From: Ottowia oryzae
GTDB taxonomy: Bacteria > Pseudomonadota > Gammaproteobacteria > Burkholderiales > Burkholderiaceae_C
Direction: 5' to 3'
Length of the DNA: 64,000 bases
Assembly (NCBI RefSeq): GCF_003008535.1
Contig: NZ_CP027666.1
Span: 2,407,501 to 2,471,500, forward strand
The position numbers and the translations under genes were made by a program. The stretch's first letter is position 1. Every line of letters starts with the position of its first letter. A model generated the notes under the pieces. It did no database searches. It was given only the letters and a program-made list of their open reading frames with translations, and had not been told where the DNA came from. Positions 25,806-34,084 of the stretch are shown here, piece by piece.

Positions 25806-26780
25806 ATGCGCCGCCGCCACCTGCTCATCGCCACCGGCATCGCTGCAGGCGCCGCAGGCGCGCCGTGCGTGTGGGCGCAAAAGCCGTTTCCCAACAAGGC
25901 GATCCGCATCGTGGTGCCCAACGCGCCCGGCGGCGCGGCGGACATCACCGCTCGCGCCGTGGGCGAGCACATGGCGCGCAGCCTAGGCCAGCCGGTCGTG
26001 ATCGACAACAAGCCCGGCGCGGGCGGCGTGGTGGCGGGCCAAAGCGTGGCCAGCGCGCCGGCCGACGGCTACACGCTGCTGCTGATCTCCAGCGGCAGCG
26101 CGGTCAGCGAGGCCTTGTTCAAGGCCTTGCCCTTCAACACGCAGACGGCGTTTACGCCGGTGGGCGTGCTGGCCACGTTCGATCTGGTCATCGTGTCGGC
26201 GGGCAACGGCAGGTTTCAGTCGCTGCGCGATCTGATCGCGTACGCGCGCCAGAACCCCGGCAAGGTGAACCTGGGCACGCCCAGCCTGGGCACCACGCAG
26301 CACCTGGCGGCCGAGTGGTTCAAGACCGCCGCGCAACTCGATCTGCAGGTGGTGCCCTTCAAGAGCACGCCCGACGTGATCACCGGCATTCGCAGCGGCA
26401 CGCTGGACGCGGGGCTGGACATCCTCAGCCCGCTGCTCGCGCAGATTCAAAGCAAGGCGCTTCGCCCGCTGGCCGTGACGGGCGCCAAGGCCTCGCGTGT
26501 GCTGCCCGACGTGCCCACGGCCCAATCGGCGGGCGCGCCGGGCTTGAACGCCAGTTCATGGAACGGGCTGGCGGCGCCCGCCAAGACGCCGCCCGACGTC
26601 ATCGCGCGTCTGAACAAGGCCGTGAACGCCGCGCTGGCCGACCAAGGCGTGCGCACGCGGCTGGAAAACCTGAACCTGGACCCGCACCCTGGCACGCCGG
26701 CAGACGCGGCGCGCCTGCTGAGTGGCGACATTCACCGCTGGAAGCAGGTGATCGCCAAGGCGGGCATCGCCCGGCAGTAG
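25806..26780 (+). CDS. Tripartite tricarboxylate transporter substrate-binding protein (Bug family)
   Basis: Periplasmic receptor of 324 aa. A twin-Arg-like signal sequence (MRRRHLLIATGIAAGAAGAP) precedes the mature part. The family pattern KAIRIVVPNAPGGAADITAR, DNKPGAGGVVAGQSVA and GTPSLGTTQHLAAE is clear. The ribosome binding site AAGGAG precedes ATG 25806. No TctA/TctB membrane genes lie nearby, so it is an orphan receptor, as is common in Burkholderiales. The ligand is probably a carboxylate but cannot be named. Confidence 0.93.
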   Translation: MRRRHLLIATGIAAGAAGAPCVWAQKPFPNKAIRIVVPNAPGGAADITARAVGEHMARSLGQPVVIDNKPGAGGVVAGQSVASAPADGYTLLLISSGSAVSEALFKALPFNTQTAFTPVGVLATFDLVIVSAGNGRFQSLRDLIAYARQNPGKVNLGTPSLGTTQHLAAEWFKTAAQLDLQVVPFKSTPDVITGIRSGTLDAGLDILSPLLAQIQSKALRPLAVTGAKASRVLPDVPTAQSAGAPGLNASSWNGLAAPAKTPPDVIARLNKAVNAALADQGVRTRLENLNLDPHPGTPADAARLLSGDIHRWKQVIAKAGIARQ

Positions 26781-26832
26781 ACGCGGTAGGAGGCTGGTGC
26801 GGCGCGCTTCGCGCCGTGACCCAGAATCACGG

Positions 26833-26884
26833 TCAAATCGCCCTCCAGCGCAGGCTGCACCAGCGCTGGTAGCTATCAAATCAG
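26833..26884 (-). repeat. Dispersed short repeat, reverse copy supplying a stop codon
   Basis: On the minus strand it begins TGATTTGATAGCTACCAGCG and continues with GGTGCAGCCTGCGCTGGAGG. The TGA is the stop codon of the glutaredoxin-like gene, whose last sense codons lie directly before the element. Confidence 0.85.
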
Positions 26885-27546
26885 AAGCGGATGCCGGCCG
26901 GGTTGGTGGTGGTGCGCTGCGGTGCCACAGAGGGCGCGGGCGGAGCTTCAGGCGCAGAAGCGGCCGCGCTGGCAGCAGCGGCGGGCGCGGCGGCCACAGG
27001 GCGTGCGGCCACCAGCGGCGCCGCAGCCGGGCGGCGGTAGGTGGACGGCAGCTGCGACGACTTGGGGTAGCCCGCCGCATCCAGGTACTGTGACCATTCG
27101 GCGTCAGAGAAACCGCTCAGGCGCTGGCCGCCCACGGTGGCCACGGGCAGATTGGTGTCGCCCGTCAGGCGCTGCAGAGCCTTGACATCGGCGTCTGTGT
27201 TGACGGTTTTCTCTGTGAACGGGATACCGCGGTTCACCAGCAGGTTGCGGCCCGAATCGCACGGCGCGCAATCTTTTCCGCTGTACAGCGTGACCGGAAA
27301 GCGCTGCGCGACCTGGTTCAGCTGATAGGGCAGGCCGCCGGCGCTGCTGCCGCCTGCGCCGGTGCCAGCCCCAGCGGGCGCGTTGTCGCGGGCGTTGGCC
27401 GCGGGCGGTTTGTCCGAATACACGACGCGCCCGTCGGGCCCGACCGAGCGGTAGACCTGGGCGGCGGCGCTGCCGGCCATCAAGGCCAGCGCGGCGCCCG
27501 TGGCAGCAGCCAAGGCAAGGCGATCACGAAACGTCGAATGCAGCAT
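26881..27546 (-). CDS. Secreted DUF4124/glutaredoxin-domain protein
   Basis: Protein of 221 aa with a signal peptide (cleavage expected after GSAAA, about residue 29). It starts with a DUF4124-like segment (QVYRSVGPDGRVVYSDKPPA). The glutaredoxin-like domain has CAPC in LYSGKDCAPCDSGRNLLVNR, around residues 93-96, and LPVATVGGQRLSGF (cis-Pro loop). A long Ala/Pro-rich tail ends the protein. It probably acts in periplasmic thiol chemistry. The stop codon is contributed by a dispersed repeat. Confidence 0.88.
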   Translation of the reverse strand: MLHSTFRDRLALAAATGAALALMAGSAAAQVYRSVGPDGRVVYSDKPPAANARDNAPAGAGTGAGGSSAGGLPYQLNQVAQRFPVTLYSGKDCAPCDSGRNLLVNRGIPFTEKTVNTDADVKALQRLTGDTNLPVATVGGQRLSGFSDAEWSQYLDAAGYPKSSQLPSTYRRPAAAPLVAARPVAAAPAAAASAAASAPEAPPAPSVAPQRTTTNPAGIRF

Positions 27547-27602
27547 CGGGCTAAAACTCCTGAACCAGCGCGTTGAGCGGTTGAACTTTCAAAAAGGCGG
27601 CT

Positions 27603-29666
27603 TCAGGCCATGCCCTGGTGGCGCAGCAGTGCGTCCAGCGAAGGCTCGCGCCCGCGAAACGCCTTGAACGACTCCATCGCCGGGCGACTGCCACCGGCTT
27701 CCAGAATGGCCTGGCGGTATTTTCGCCCGGTTTCGACGTTGGGCGACCCATCAGCGTTGGCCGTTTCCTCGAAAGCTGCATAGGCGTCGGCACTCAGTAC
27801 CTCGGCCCACTTGTAGCTGTAGTAGCCCGCCGCGTAGCCGCCGGCAAAGATGTGGCTGAAGGTATTGGCCATGCGGTTGAACACGGGCGGGTGAATCACC
27901 GCCACCTCGCGGCGCACCTCTTCCAGCAGCGACTGGAAGTCGGCTGCGCGGGCTGGCTGGGTGTGCAGCAGCATGTCGAACAGCGAAAACTCGATCTGGC
28001 GCAGCGTCTGCATGCCCGCCTGGTAGTTCTTGGCGGCGGTCATCTTGTCAAACAGCGCGCGCGGCAGCGGCTCGCCCGTGTCGACGTGCGCCGTCATGTG
28101 GCGCAGCACGTCCCATTCCCAGCAGAAGTTCTCCATGAACTGGCTGGGCAGCTCGACCGCGTCCCACTCGACGCCGCTGATGCCGGACACGTCGTGCTCA
28201 TCCACCTGCGTCAGCATGTGGTGCAGGCCGTGGCCGAATTCATGAAACAGCGTGGTGACGTCGTCGTGCGTGAGCAGCGGCGGCTTGCCGTTGACGCCTG
28301 TGGCGAAGTTGCACACCAGTTGCGCCACGGGCGTTTGCAGCTTGCCGGTGTCGGGGCGCAGCCAGCGGGCGCGTACGTCGTCCATCCAGGCGCCGCCGCG
28401 CTTGCCGGCGCGCGCGCTCGGGTCCAGGTAGAACTGGCCGAGCAGCTGGCCGTTGCGCTCGATGCGGTAGAACTTCACCGAGGGGTGCCACACGGGGGCG
28501 CTGTCTTCGCGGATCTGCACTTCGAACAGCGTCTCGACGATCTTGAACAGCCCCGCCAGCACCTTGGGCGCCGGAAAGTACTGCTTGACCTCTTGCTCGC
28601 TGAAGGCGTAGCGCGCTTCCTTGAGGTGCTCGCTCACGTAGGCCAGGTCCCAGGCCTGCGGGTCGGCCATCTGCAGCTTGTCGGCGGCGTAGGCGCGCAG
28701 GTCGTTCAGGTCGCGCTCTGCAAACGGCTTGGCCTTGTCGGCCAGCGTGCGCAGGAAATCGACCACCTGTTGGGGCGATTCGGCCATCTTGGGCACGAGG
28801 GACACTTCGCCAAAGTTGGCGTAGCCCAGCAGTTGCGCCTCTTCCTGGCGCAGCGCCAGCAACTCGCGGATGATGGCGGTATTGTCGAACTTCGCCGCTT
28901 CGCCCTCGGACTGGTCCGACGCCCGGGTGACGTAGGCGCGGTACAGGCGCTCGCGCAGGGGCGCGTGGCTGCCAAACTGCATCACGGGCAGGTAGCTGGG
29001 CAGCTTCAGGGTCAGCTTGTAGCCGGGCTGGCCACCGGCTTCGGCGGCTTCACGGGCGGCGGCCTTGATGTCGTCCGGCACGCCGGCCAATTCGTCCTCG
29101 GTAGCGAAGTACGCAAAGCTGTCGGTGGCGTCGAGCGCGTTTTCGCTGAACTTCTGCCCCAGCTCGGCCATGCGGGCCTGGATGGCCGCAAAGCGCTCTT
29201 TGGCGGCGCCTTGCAGCTCGGCGCCGCCCAGCACGAAGCCGCGCAGCGCGTTGTGCTGCGCGCGGCGCTGCTCGTCGTTTAGCGTGGCGGGGTCAACGGC
29301 CTTGTACTTGGCGTACACGCGCTCGTCGGAGCCCAGGTTGGTATAGAACTCGGTCACCTTCGGCAGCGCGGCGTTGTAGGCGGCGCGCAGCTCAGGCGTG
29401 TCGGCCACGGCGTTCAGGTGGCTGACGGCGCCCCAGGCGCGGCCCAGCTGCTCGGTGGCCACGTCCAGCGTTTGGGCGATGGTTTTCCAGTCGGCGGGAA
29501 AGTCGGGCGCCACCACTTTGTCCAGCGCGCTCTGGGATTGCGCCAGCAGCTGGTCGATCGCGGGCGCCACGTGCTCGGGGCGGATCTGATCGAACAGCGG
29601 AAGATCGGTGAAGTCGAGGAGGGGATTGGCGTGCGACTCGGTCACGCGGGGTGCAGACTGGGACAT
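27603..29666 (-). CDS. prlC: Oligopeptidase A (M3 metallopeptidase)
   Basis: Cytoplasmic zinc oligopeptidase of 687 aa, the usual length for OpdA/PrlC. The zinc motif HEFGHGLHHM lies near residue 475, with the third ligand Glu in the segment following SGVEWDAVELPSQFMENFCW. The substrate-binding GYAAGYYSYKWAEVLSADAY near the C-terminus is also typical. It degrades short peptides, including cleaved signal peptides. The gene lies just downstream of folD on the same strand. Confidence 0.95.
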   Translation of the reverse strand: MSQSAPRVTESHANPLLDFTDLPLFDQIRPEHVAPAIDQLLAQSQSALDKVVAPDFPADWKTIAQTLDVATEQLGRAWGAVSHLNAVADTPELRAAYNAALPKVTEFYTNLGSDERVYAKYKAVDPATLNDEQRRAQHNALRGFVLGGAELQGAAKERFAAIQARMAELGQKFSENALDATDSFAYFATEDELAGVPDDIKAAAREAAEAGGQPGYKLTLKLPSYLPVMQFGSHAPLRERLYRAYVTRASDQSEGEAAKFDNTAIIRELLALRQEEAQLLGYANFGEVSLVPKMAESPQQVVDFLRTLADKAKPFAERDLNDLRAYAADKLQMADPQAWDLAYVSEHLKEARYAFSEQEVKQYFPAPKVLAGLFKIVETLFEVQIREDSAPVWHPSVKFYRIERNGQLLGQFYLDPSARAGKRGGAWMDDVRARWLRPDTGKLQTPVAQLVCNFATGVNGKPPLLTHDDVTTLFHEFGHGLHHMLTQVDEHDVSGISGVEWDAVELPSQFMENFCWEWDVLRHMTAHVDTGEPLPRALFDKMTAAKNYQAGMQTLRQIEFSLFDMLLHTQPARAADFQSLLEEVRREVAVIHPPVFNRMANTFSHIFAGGYAAGYYSYKWAEVLSADAYAAFEETANADGSPNVETGRKYRQAILEAGGSRPAMESFKAFRGREPSLDALLRHQGMA

Positions 29667-29770
29667 GGCAGGTATTTAGAGGCAGCGGGCGTTTTCTCAA
29701 GCCGAACGCACCGGGGCGGCCATGCAGCAAGTGCTGTCTGCCGCCGGGCGGGGGCCGGCAGCAAGGCCCC

Positions 29771-30637
29771 TCAGGCCGAGGCCGCTTCGGCCGCCTGCAG
29801 CGTGTTGACCAGCAGCATCGCGCGGGTCATGGGGCCCACGCCGCCAGGCACTGGGGTGATCCAGCTGGCGACTTCCTTCACGCCGTCGAAGTCGACGTCG
29901 CCGCACAGCTTGCCCGCGTTGGGCTCGCCCTCGGGCACGCGGTTCATGCCCACATCCACCACCACCGCGCCGGGTTTGACCATGTCGGCCGTCAGCACGT
30001 TGCGGCGACCCACTGCGGCCACGATGACGTCGGCCTGCAGCGTGTGCGCCTTCAGGTCTTTCGTGGCGCTGTGGCACATCGTCACCGTGGCGTTCTTCTG
30101 CAGCAGCATCAGCGCCATGGGCTTGCCCACGTTGTTGCTGCGGCCGATGACGACCGCATTCTTGCCGCGCAGGTCGATACCGGTGCTTTCCAGCAGCTTG
30201 ATGCAGCCGTAGGGCGTGCACGACCAGAAGCCGGGCAGCCCGGTCATCAGTGCGCCGGCGCTTTGCACGTGAAAGCCGTCCACGTCCTTGGCGGGCGAAA
30301 TGGCTTCGATGACCTTGTGCGCATCCATGTGCGCGGGCAGGGGCAGCTGCACCAGGATGCCGTGCACGCTGGCGTCGTCGTTCAAGGCGTGTACGCGGGC
30401 GAGCAAATCGGCCTCGGTCATCGTGGTGGGGTAGCGCTCCAGCGTGGCTTTCAGGCCGGTCTGGCTGCTGTCGTTGACCTTGTGTTTGACGTACACCTCG
30501 CTGGCCGGGTCTTCGCCCACCAGGATGATGGCCAGGTGCGGTTCAATGCCGCGGGCTTTGAGGGCCTGAACGCGGTCGGCCACGTCGGCGCGAACCTGGC
30601 GGGCCAGCGCGTTGCCGTCGATGAGCTGTGCAGTCAT
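29771..30637 (-). CDS. folD: Bifunctional methylenetetrahydrofolate dehydrogenase / cyclohydrolase
   Basis: FolD of 288 aa interconverts 5,10-methylene-THF, methenyl-THF and 10-formyl-THF with NADP. Signatures: EVYVKHKVNDSSQTGLK with the catalytic Lys region, VQLPLPAHMD, SPAKDVDGFH and the NADP-binding VIGRSNNVGKPMALML. PVPGGVGPMTRAMLL is the C-terminal signature. ATG 30637 is chosen over TTG 30643. Confidence 0.97.
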   Translation of the reverse strand: MTAQLIDGNALARQVRADVADRVQALKARGIEPHLAIILVGEDPASEVYVKHKVNDSSQTGLKATLERYPTTMTEADLLARVHALNDDASVHGILVQLPLPAHMDAHKVIEAISPAKDVDGFHVQSAGALMTGLPGFWSCTPYGCIKLLESTGIDLRGKNAVVIGRSNNVGKPMALMLLQKNATVTMCHSATKDLKAHTLQADVIVAAVGRRNVLTADMVKPGAVVVDVGMNRVPEGEPNAGKLCGDVDFDGVKEVASWITPVPGGVGPMTRAMLLVNTLQAAEAASA

Positions 30638-30655
30638 GGACAAATCTTATGAATG

Positions 30656-30706
30656 AAATAGGCCGCTAGCGCAGGATGGACAAGCGCTGGCAGCTATATA
30701 AATAAT
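30656..30706 (-). repeat. Dispersed short repeat, reverse copy
   Basis: Has AATAGGCCGCTAGCGCAGGA, then AAGCGCTGGCAGCTATATAA. It lies between folD and the response regulator. Confidence 0.85.
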
Positions 30707-30741
30707 AGTAAGACGGTGCGATGGCAGCCGCACAGCGCAGG

Positions 30742-31371
30742 TCACGCGCGCGGGGCAGGGGCCTGCTTGAGGGCGATCTTGAGCAGATCGGCCACGGTGT
30801 TGGCGCCCAGCTTTTCCATGATGTTGGCGCGGTGCGCTTCCACCGTCTTGATGCTGATGCCCAGGTCGTCGGCAATCTGCTTGTTCAGGCGGCCGGCAAC
30901 GATGCGTTCCAGCACCTGCGATTCGCGCCCGGTCAGCTTGGCCAGCAGCGCCTCGCGGCTGGCCGATTGCTGCTGCTCGGAGAAATTGGCGCGCGCCTGC
31001 TCCAGCATGCGCTCGACCAGGGTGATCAGCTGCTCTTCCTTGAAGGGCTTCTGGATGAAATCCAGCGCGCCTTTTTTCATCGTGTCGACCGCCAGCGGAA
31101 TGTCGCCGTGGCCGGTGATGATGGCAATGGGCAGGGCCGAGCCGCGCTCGGTCAGGCGGTCTTGCAGCTCCAGGCCGCTCATGCCGTTCATGCGAATGTC
31201 CACAATCATGCAGGCGACTTCGCGCGGGTCGTAGCGGGCCAGGAAGGCTTCGGCCGATTCGAAGCAGCGCACGCGGAAATCCTGGCCTTCCAGCAGCCAC
31301 TGGACCGAATCGCGGACAGCCTCGTCGTCATCGACGACATACACCGTTCCACGCTTGGGAATCAAACTCAT
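30742..31371 (-). CDS. FixJ/LuxR-type response regulator
   Basis: Two-domain regulator of 209 aa. The receiver domain has the acidic pocket VVDDDEAV and the phospho-acceptor Asp in CMIVDIRMNGMSG (about residue 57), with the conserved Lys in QKPFKEEQL. The LuxR-type helix-turn-helix is LTGRESQVLERIVAGRLNKQ followed by IADDLGISIKTVEAHRANIM. Its start overlaps the stop of the sensor kinase gene by 4 bp (ATGA), so the two are a coupled pair. The targets are not visible; the pair diverges from the aceE operon. Confidence 0.94.
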   Translation of the reverse strand: MSLIPKRGTVYVVDDDEAVRDSVQWLLEGQDFRVRCFESAEAFLARYDPREVACMIVDIRMNGMSGLELQDRLTERGSALPIAIITGHGDIPLAVDTMKKGALDFIQKPFKEEQLITLVERMLEQARANFSEQQQSASREALLAKLTGRESQVLERIVAGRLNKQIADDLGISIKTVEAHRANIMEKLGANTVADLLKIALKQAPAPRA

Positions 31372-33890
31372 GCCACAACCTTCGCTTGGGACTTGTCAGG
31401 AAAGTTGTCGTGGGCTGGCCCCACCGGAATCCAGAAGGTGAAACGGCACCCTACGACCTCGCCGGAATTGTAGAGGTTCTCCGCCTCGATACGGCCCTGG
31501 TGCGACTCGACGATCGAGCGGCACAGGTTCAGGCCAATGCCCAGGCCCTCGCTCTTGGTCGAGAAGAACGCCTCGTACAGCCGCGCCAGCACCTCGGGCG
31601 CCAGGCCCTGGCCGTTGTCGGTCACGCGGAATTCGATGACCGGCATGGCGTCGATCACGCGCTGGGCCACCGTGAGGTCGACCACGCGCAGCGGCGCAAA
31701 GCGCTGCGCGACGTCGATGGATTCGGCGCCGTTCTTGATGAGGTTGATCAGGGCCTGCTCGATCAGGATCGGGTCGACGAACACCGCAGGCAGCCGTGGC
31801 GCCACCTGGTGGATCAGGCGCACGTGGCGGCGGCGCAGCTCGATCTCGGCCAGCTCCACCACCTGCTCGATCATGGCGCCCACCTCGGCCCATTCGCGCT
31901 TGGGCTCGCTGCGGCGGACAAAGCTGCGGATGTGCTGGATCACCTGCCCGGCGCGCTGGGCCTGGCGTGCGGTTTTTTCCAGCGCGCCCAGCAGGTCTTC
32001 CTCGGTGATGTTGCCGCCCTTGATGCGCGAGATCATCCCGGTGCAGTAGTTGCTGATGGCCGTGAGCGGCTGGTTCAGCTCATGCGCCACGCTGGACGCC
32101 ATCTCGCCCATGGTGATGAGGCGGCTGGCGGCCTGCGCCCGCTCGGCCTGGGCGGCGGCCAGCTCTTCGGCCTGCCGGCGCGCGGTGATGTCGGTGGCGA
32201 TCACCATCTGCGCCAGTCGCCCGTCCACCCAATTCAGGTAGCGCGAACGCACTTCCAGCCATTTGTCCAGGCGGTCGATGTAGATCTCGGCGTGTTCGGC
32301 CAGCGGCGTGGTGGCCAGGCTGTCCAGCGGCAGCCCGGCGAACGAATCCACCGTGTCCAGGCTTTCGTCGGTGATGTGGGTTTCAGGCGTGCCAGCACGC
32401 ACCACCAGCTGCATGTGGCCTGCCGTGGTGCCGCCGAACCACTGGCGGTACAGCTTGTTGGCAAACAGCAGCTCCTCGCTGCCGAGCGGCGCTACAGAAA
32501 CGGAAGCATCCAGCGCTTCCAGCACGGTCGTAAAACGCTCATACGACGCCGAAAGCTGGCGGCGCACGCGGTTGGGCTCGGTGATGTCGGTCATCGACGC
32601 CATCCAGCCGGTTTGCTTGTTCGTGGCGTCCACCAGGGGCGACACGTACAGGCGCGCGTCAAACAGCGTGCCGTTCTTGCGCTTGACGCGCATCTGAAAG
32701 CCCGACGAGTCGGACGAGCCGGCCAGCTCTTCGGTCAGGCGCGTCATCAGCATGTCGCGGTCTTCGTCGGGCCAGTAGGGAAAGGGCTGCGATTGGCCCA
32801 GCAGATCTTCCTCGCTCCACCCGGTCATCTGGCAGAACGCGGGGTTCACATAGGTGATGCGGCCGTCCAGACCCAGCGCGCGCATGCCGGTCAGCATGGA
32901 GTTTTCCATCGCGCGGCGGAAGGTGGTTTCAGCCTGCAGCGCGTGCTGCGCCTCTTGCCGGCGGCGCGACTGGCGCCAGTTGGCGATCAGCATCCAGGCG
33001 GTCATGGCGGCCAGCACCGCCACCAGCCAAAACAGCGTGCTGCCCACCACGTTCTGCGATGTGCGCCACGCCTGCGCGCGCAGCACCAGGCCGTTGCCCA
33101 CTGGGGAGACGGGGCTTTCAAACTCGTTGACCTTGGCCGACCACGGCATCACCGCGCCGGGGTTGTCGCGCTCTGGAATGCTCTGGCCGGTCAACAACTG
33201 CGCCTTGCCGTCCAGCAAGGCCACGGCGTACTTGGCCAGGATTTCGGAGGGCACGCCGTAGCGCAGCAGGCCGTCCACCGAGTACTCAATCAGCAGCTCA
33301 CCCGCGTACTGGCCCTTGGCCGTCAGCGGAACGTGCAGTTGCAGCACCGGGTCGGCGTCTTTGGCGGCGATCGGCTGCGAGTAGACCGGCTGCATCAGAT
33401 CGCGCGCCAGGTCGTAGCCTGTCAGCGTGTCGCTGGGGGTGAGCACGCCCTGCGACAACCAATCGCGGGGAAGCATCATGCTGGGCGATATCTCGCCGCG
33501 CAGCACGCGCCGGTGATCGTCGATCCAGTAAATGGCCACCAGTTCGGGGTTTTGCGCTACCAGGGCCTCGGCGCGCGAGGCGAATTGCTCGGCATCGGCG
33601 TCGCGGTTGGATATGTCGCGCGCCAGCCGCATCATTTGTTCTTGCCGCTCGATCAAGCGCAGGCGCAGGCGCTGTTGCGCGTACTCCACATCGCGCTTGA
33701 CGGCTTCCTGCTCGCGGCGGACTTCCTCGACGCGCAAATACCAGAAGGCGGCGGCGATAGCCGCAAGAAACAGCAGCACCGCAGCCAGCGGCGCCAGATG
33801 CGACAGCCGGTGCGCTACCCATGCCAGCGTGCGGCGCCACCAGGGCTGCGCCTGCGGGGTGGCGTTATCGACGGACGGGATGGTGAACAT
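31368..33890 (-). CDS. PAS-domain sensor histidine kinase
   Basis: Membrane sensor of 840 aa from ATG 33890. One N-terminal membrane helix (LAPLAAVLLFLAAIAAAFWY, about 33-52) and a second near 285-305 enclose a periplasmic sensing region. Cytoplasmic PAS domains follow (NSMLTGMRALGLDGRITYVN; then a second around 480-590). The HisKA box VAHELNQPLTAISNYCTGMI carries the phospho-His near residue 602. The ATPase has NLIKNGAESI, VTDNGQGLA and GLGIGLNLCRSIVESH. The DctB/FixL-like layout suggests sensing of a carboxylate or a redox signal, but this is inference. The next gene is its regulator. Confidence 0.94.
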   Translation of the reverse strand: MFTIPSVDNATPQAQPWWRRTLAWVAHRLSHLAPLAAVLLFLAAIAAAFWYLRVEEVRREQEAVKRDVEYAQQRLRLRLIERQEQMMRLARDISNRDADAEQFASRAEALVAQNPELVAIYWIDDHRRVLRGEISPSMMLPRDWLSQGVLTPSDTLTGYDLARDLMQPVYSQPIAAKDADPVLQLHVPLTAKGQYAGELLIEYSVDGLLRYGVPSEILAKYAVALLDGKAQLLTGQSIPERDNPGAVMPWSAKVNEFESPVSPVGNGLVLRAQAWRTSQNVVGSTLFWLVAVLAAMTAWMLIANWRQSRRRQEAQHALQAETTFRRAMENSMLTGMRALGLDGRITYVNPAFCQMTGWSEEDLLGQSQPFPYWPDEDRDMLMTRLTEELAGSSDSSGFQMRVKRKNGTLFDARLYVSPLVDATNKQTGWMASMTDITEPNRVRRQLSASYERFTTVLEALDASVSVAPLGSEELLFANKLYRQWFGGTTAGHMQLVVRAGTPETHITDESLDTVDSFAGLPLDSLATTPLAEHAEIYIDRLDKWLEVRSRYLNWVDGRLAQMVIATDITARRQAEELAAAQAERAQAASRLITMGEMASSVAHELNQPLTAISNYCTGMISRIKGGNITEEDLLGALEKTARQAQRAGQVIQHIRSFVRRSEPKREWAEVGAMIEQVVELAEIELRRRHVRLIHQVAPRLPAVFVDPILIEQALINLIKNGAESIDVAQRFAPLRVVDLTVAQRVIDAMPVIEFRVTDNGQGLAPEVLARLYEAFFSTKSEGLGIGLNLCRSIVESHQGRIEAENLYNSGEVVGCRFTFWIPVGPAHDNFPDKSQAKVVA

Positions 33891-34084
33891 GGAACCCGCC
33901 AGTGTAGGGCAGCGGGTCGGCGAATCGCGGGGTGCGAGCGCGTTTGAAACGGTGGTTTTAGTACTTAAAATTTCATAATACGAATTCAAAAGTCAGTATT
34001 TGGAATCTTCGTGGCTTTATGCAATGATTCGGACTTCGTTCACAATGAACTTGCATAACTTTTAAAGACAAGGAGACGCAGAAG
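33891..34084. promoter_or_regulatory. AT-rich divergent regulatory region between the sensor kinase and aceE
   Basis: Unusually AT-rich stretch for this window (about 33950-34075), the likely site of promoters for both directions. A short palindrome GTTCA-CAA-TGAAC (34038-34050) lies 35 bp before aceE, with AAGGAGA as the aceE ribosome binding site. I cannot name the binding protein. Confidence 0.5.

Noticed and set aside
25806..26780. Bug-type receptor considered as part of a complete tripartite transporter
   Set aside because: No TctA or TctB genes are present on either side.
32487..32545. Weak similarity to the dispersed repeat inside the sensor kinase gene
   Set aside because: Only short GCTAC and CCAGCGCTTCCAG fragments match and the core AGCTGC block is missing, so I treat it as chance.
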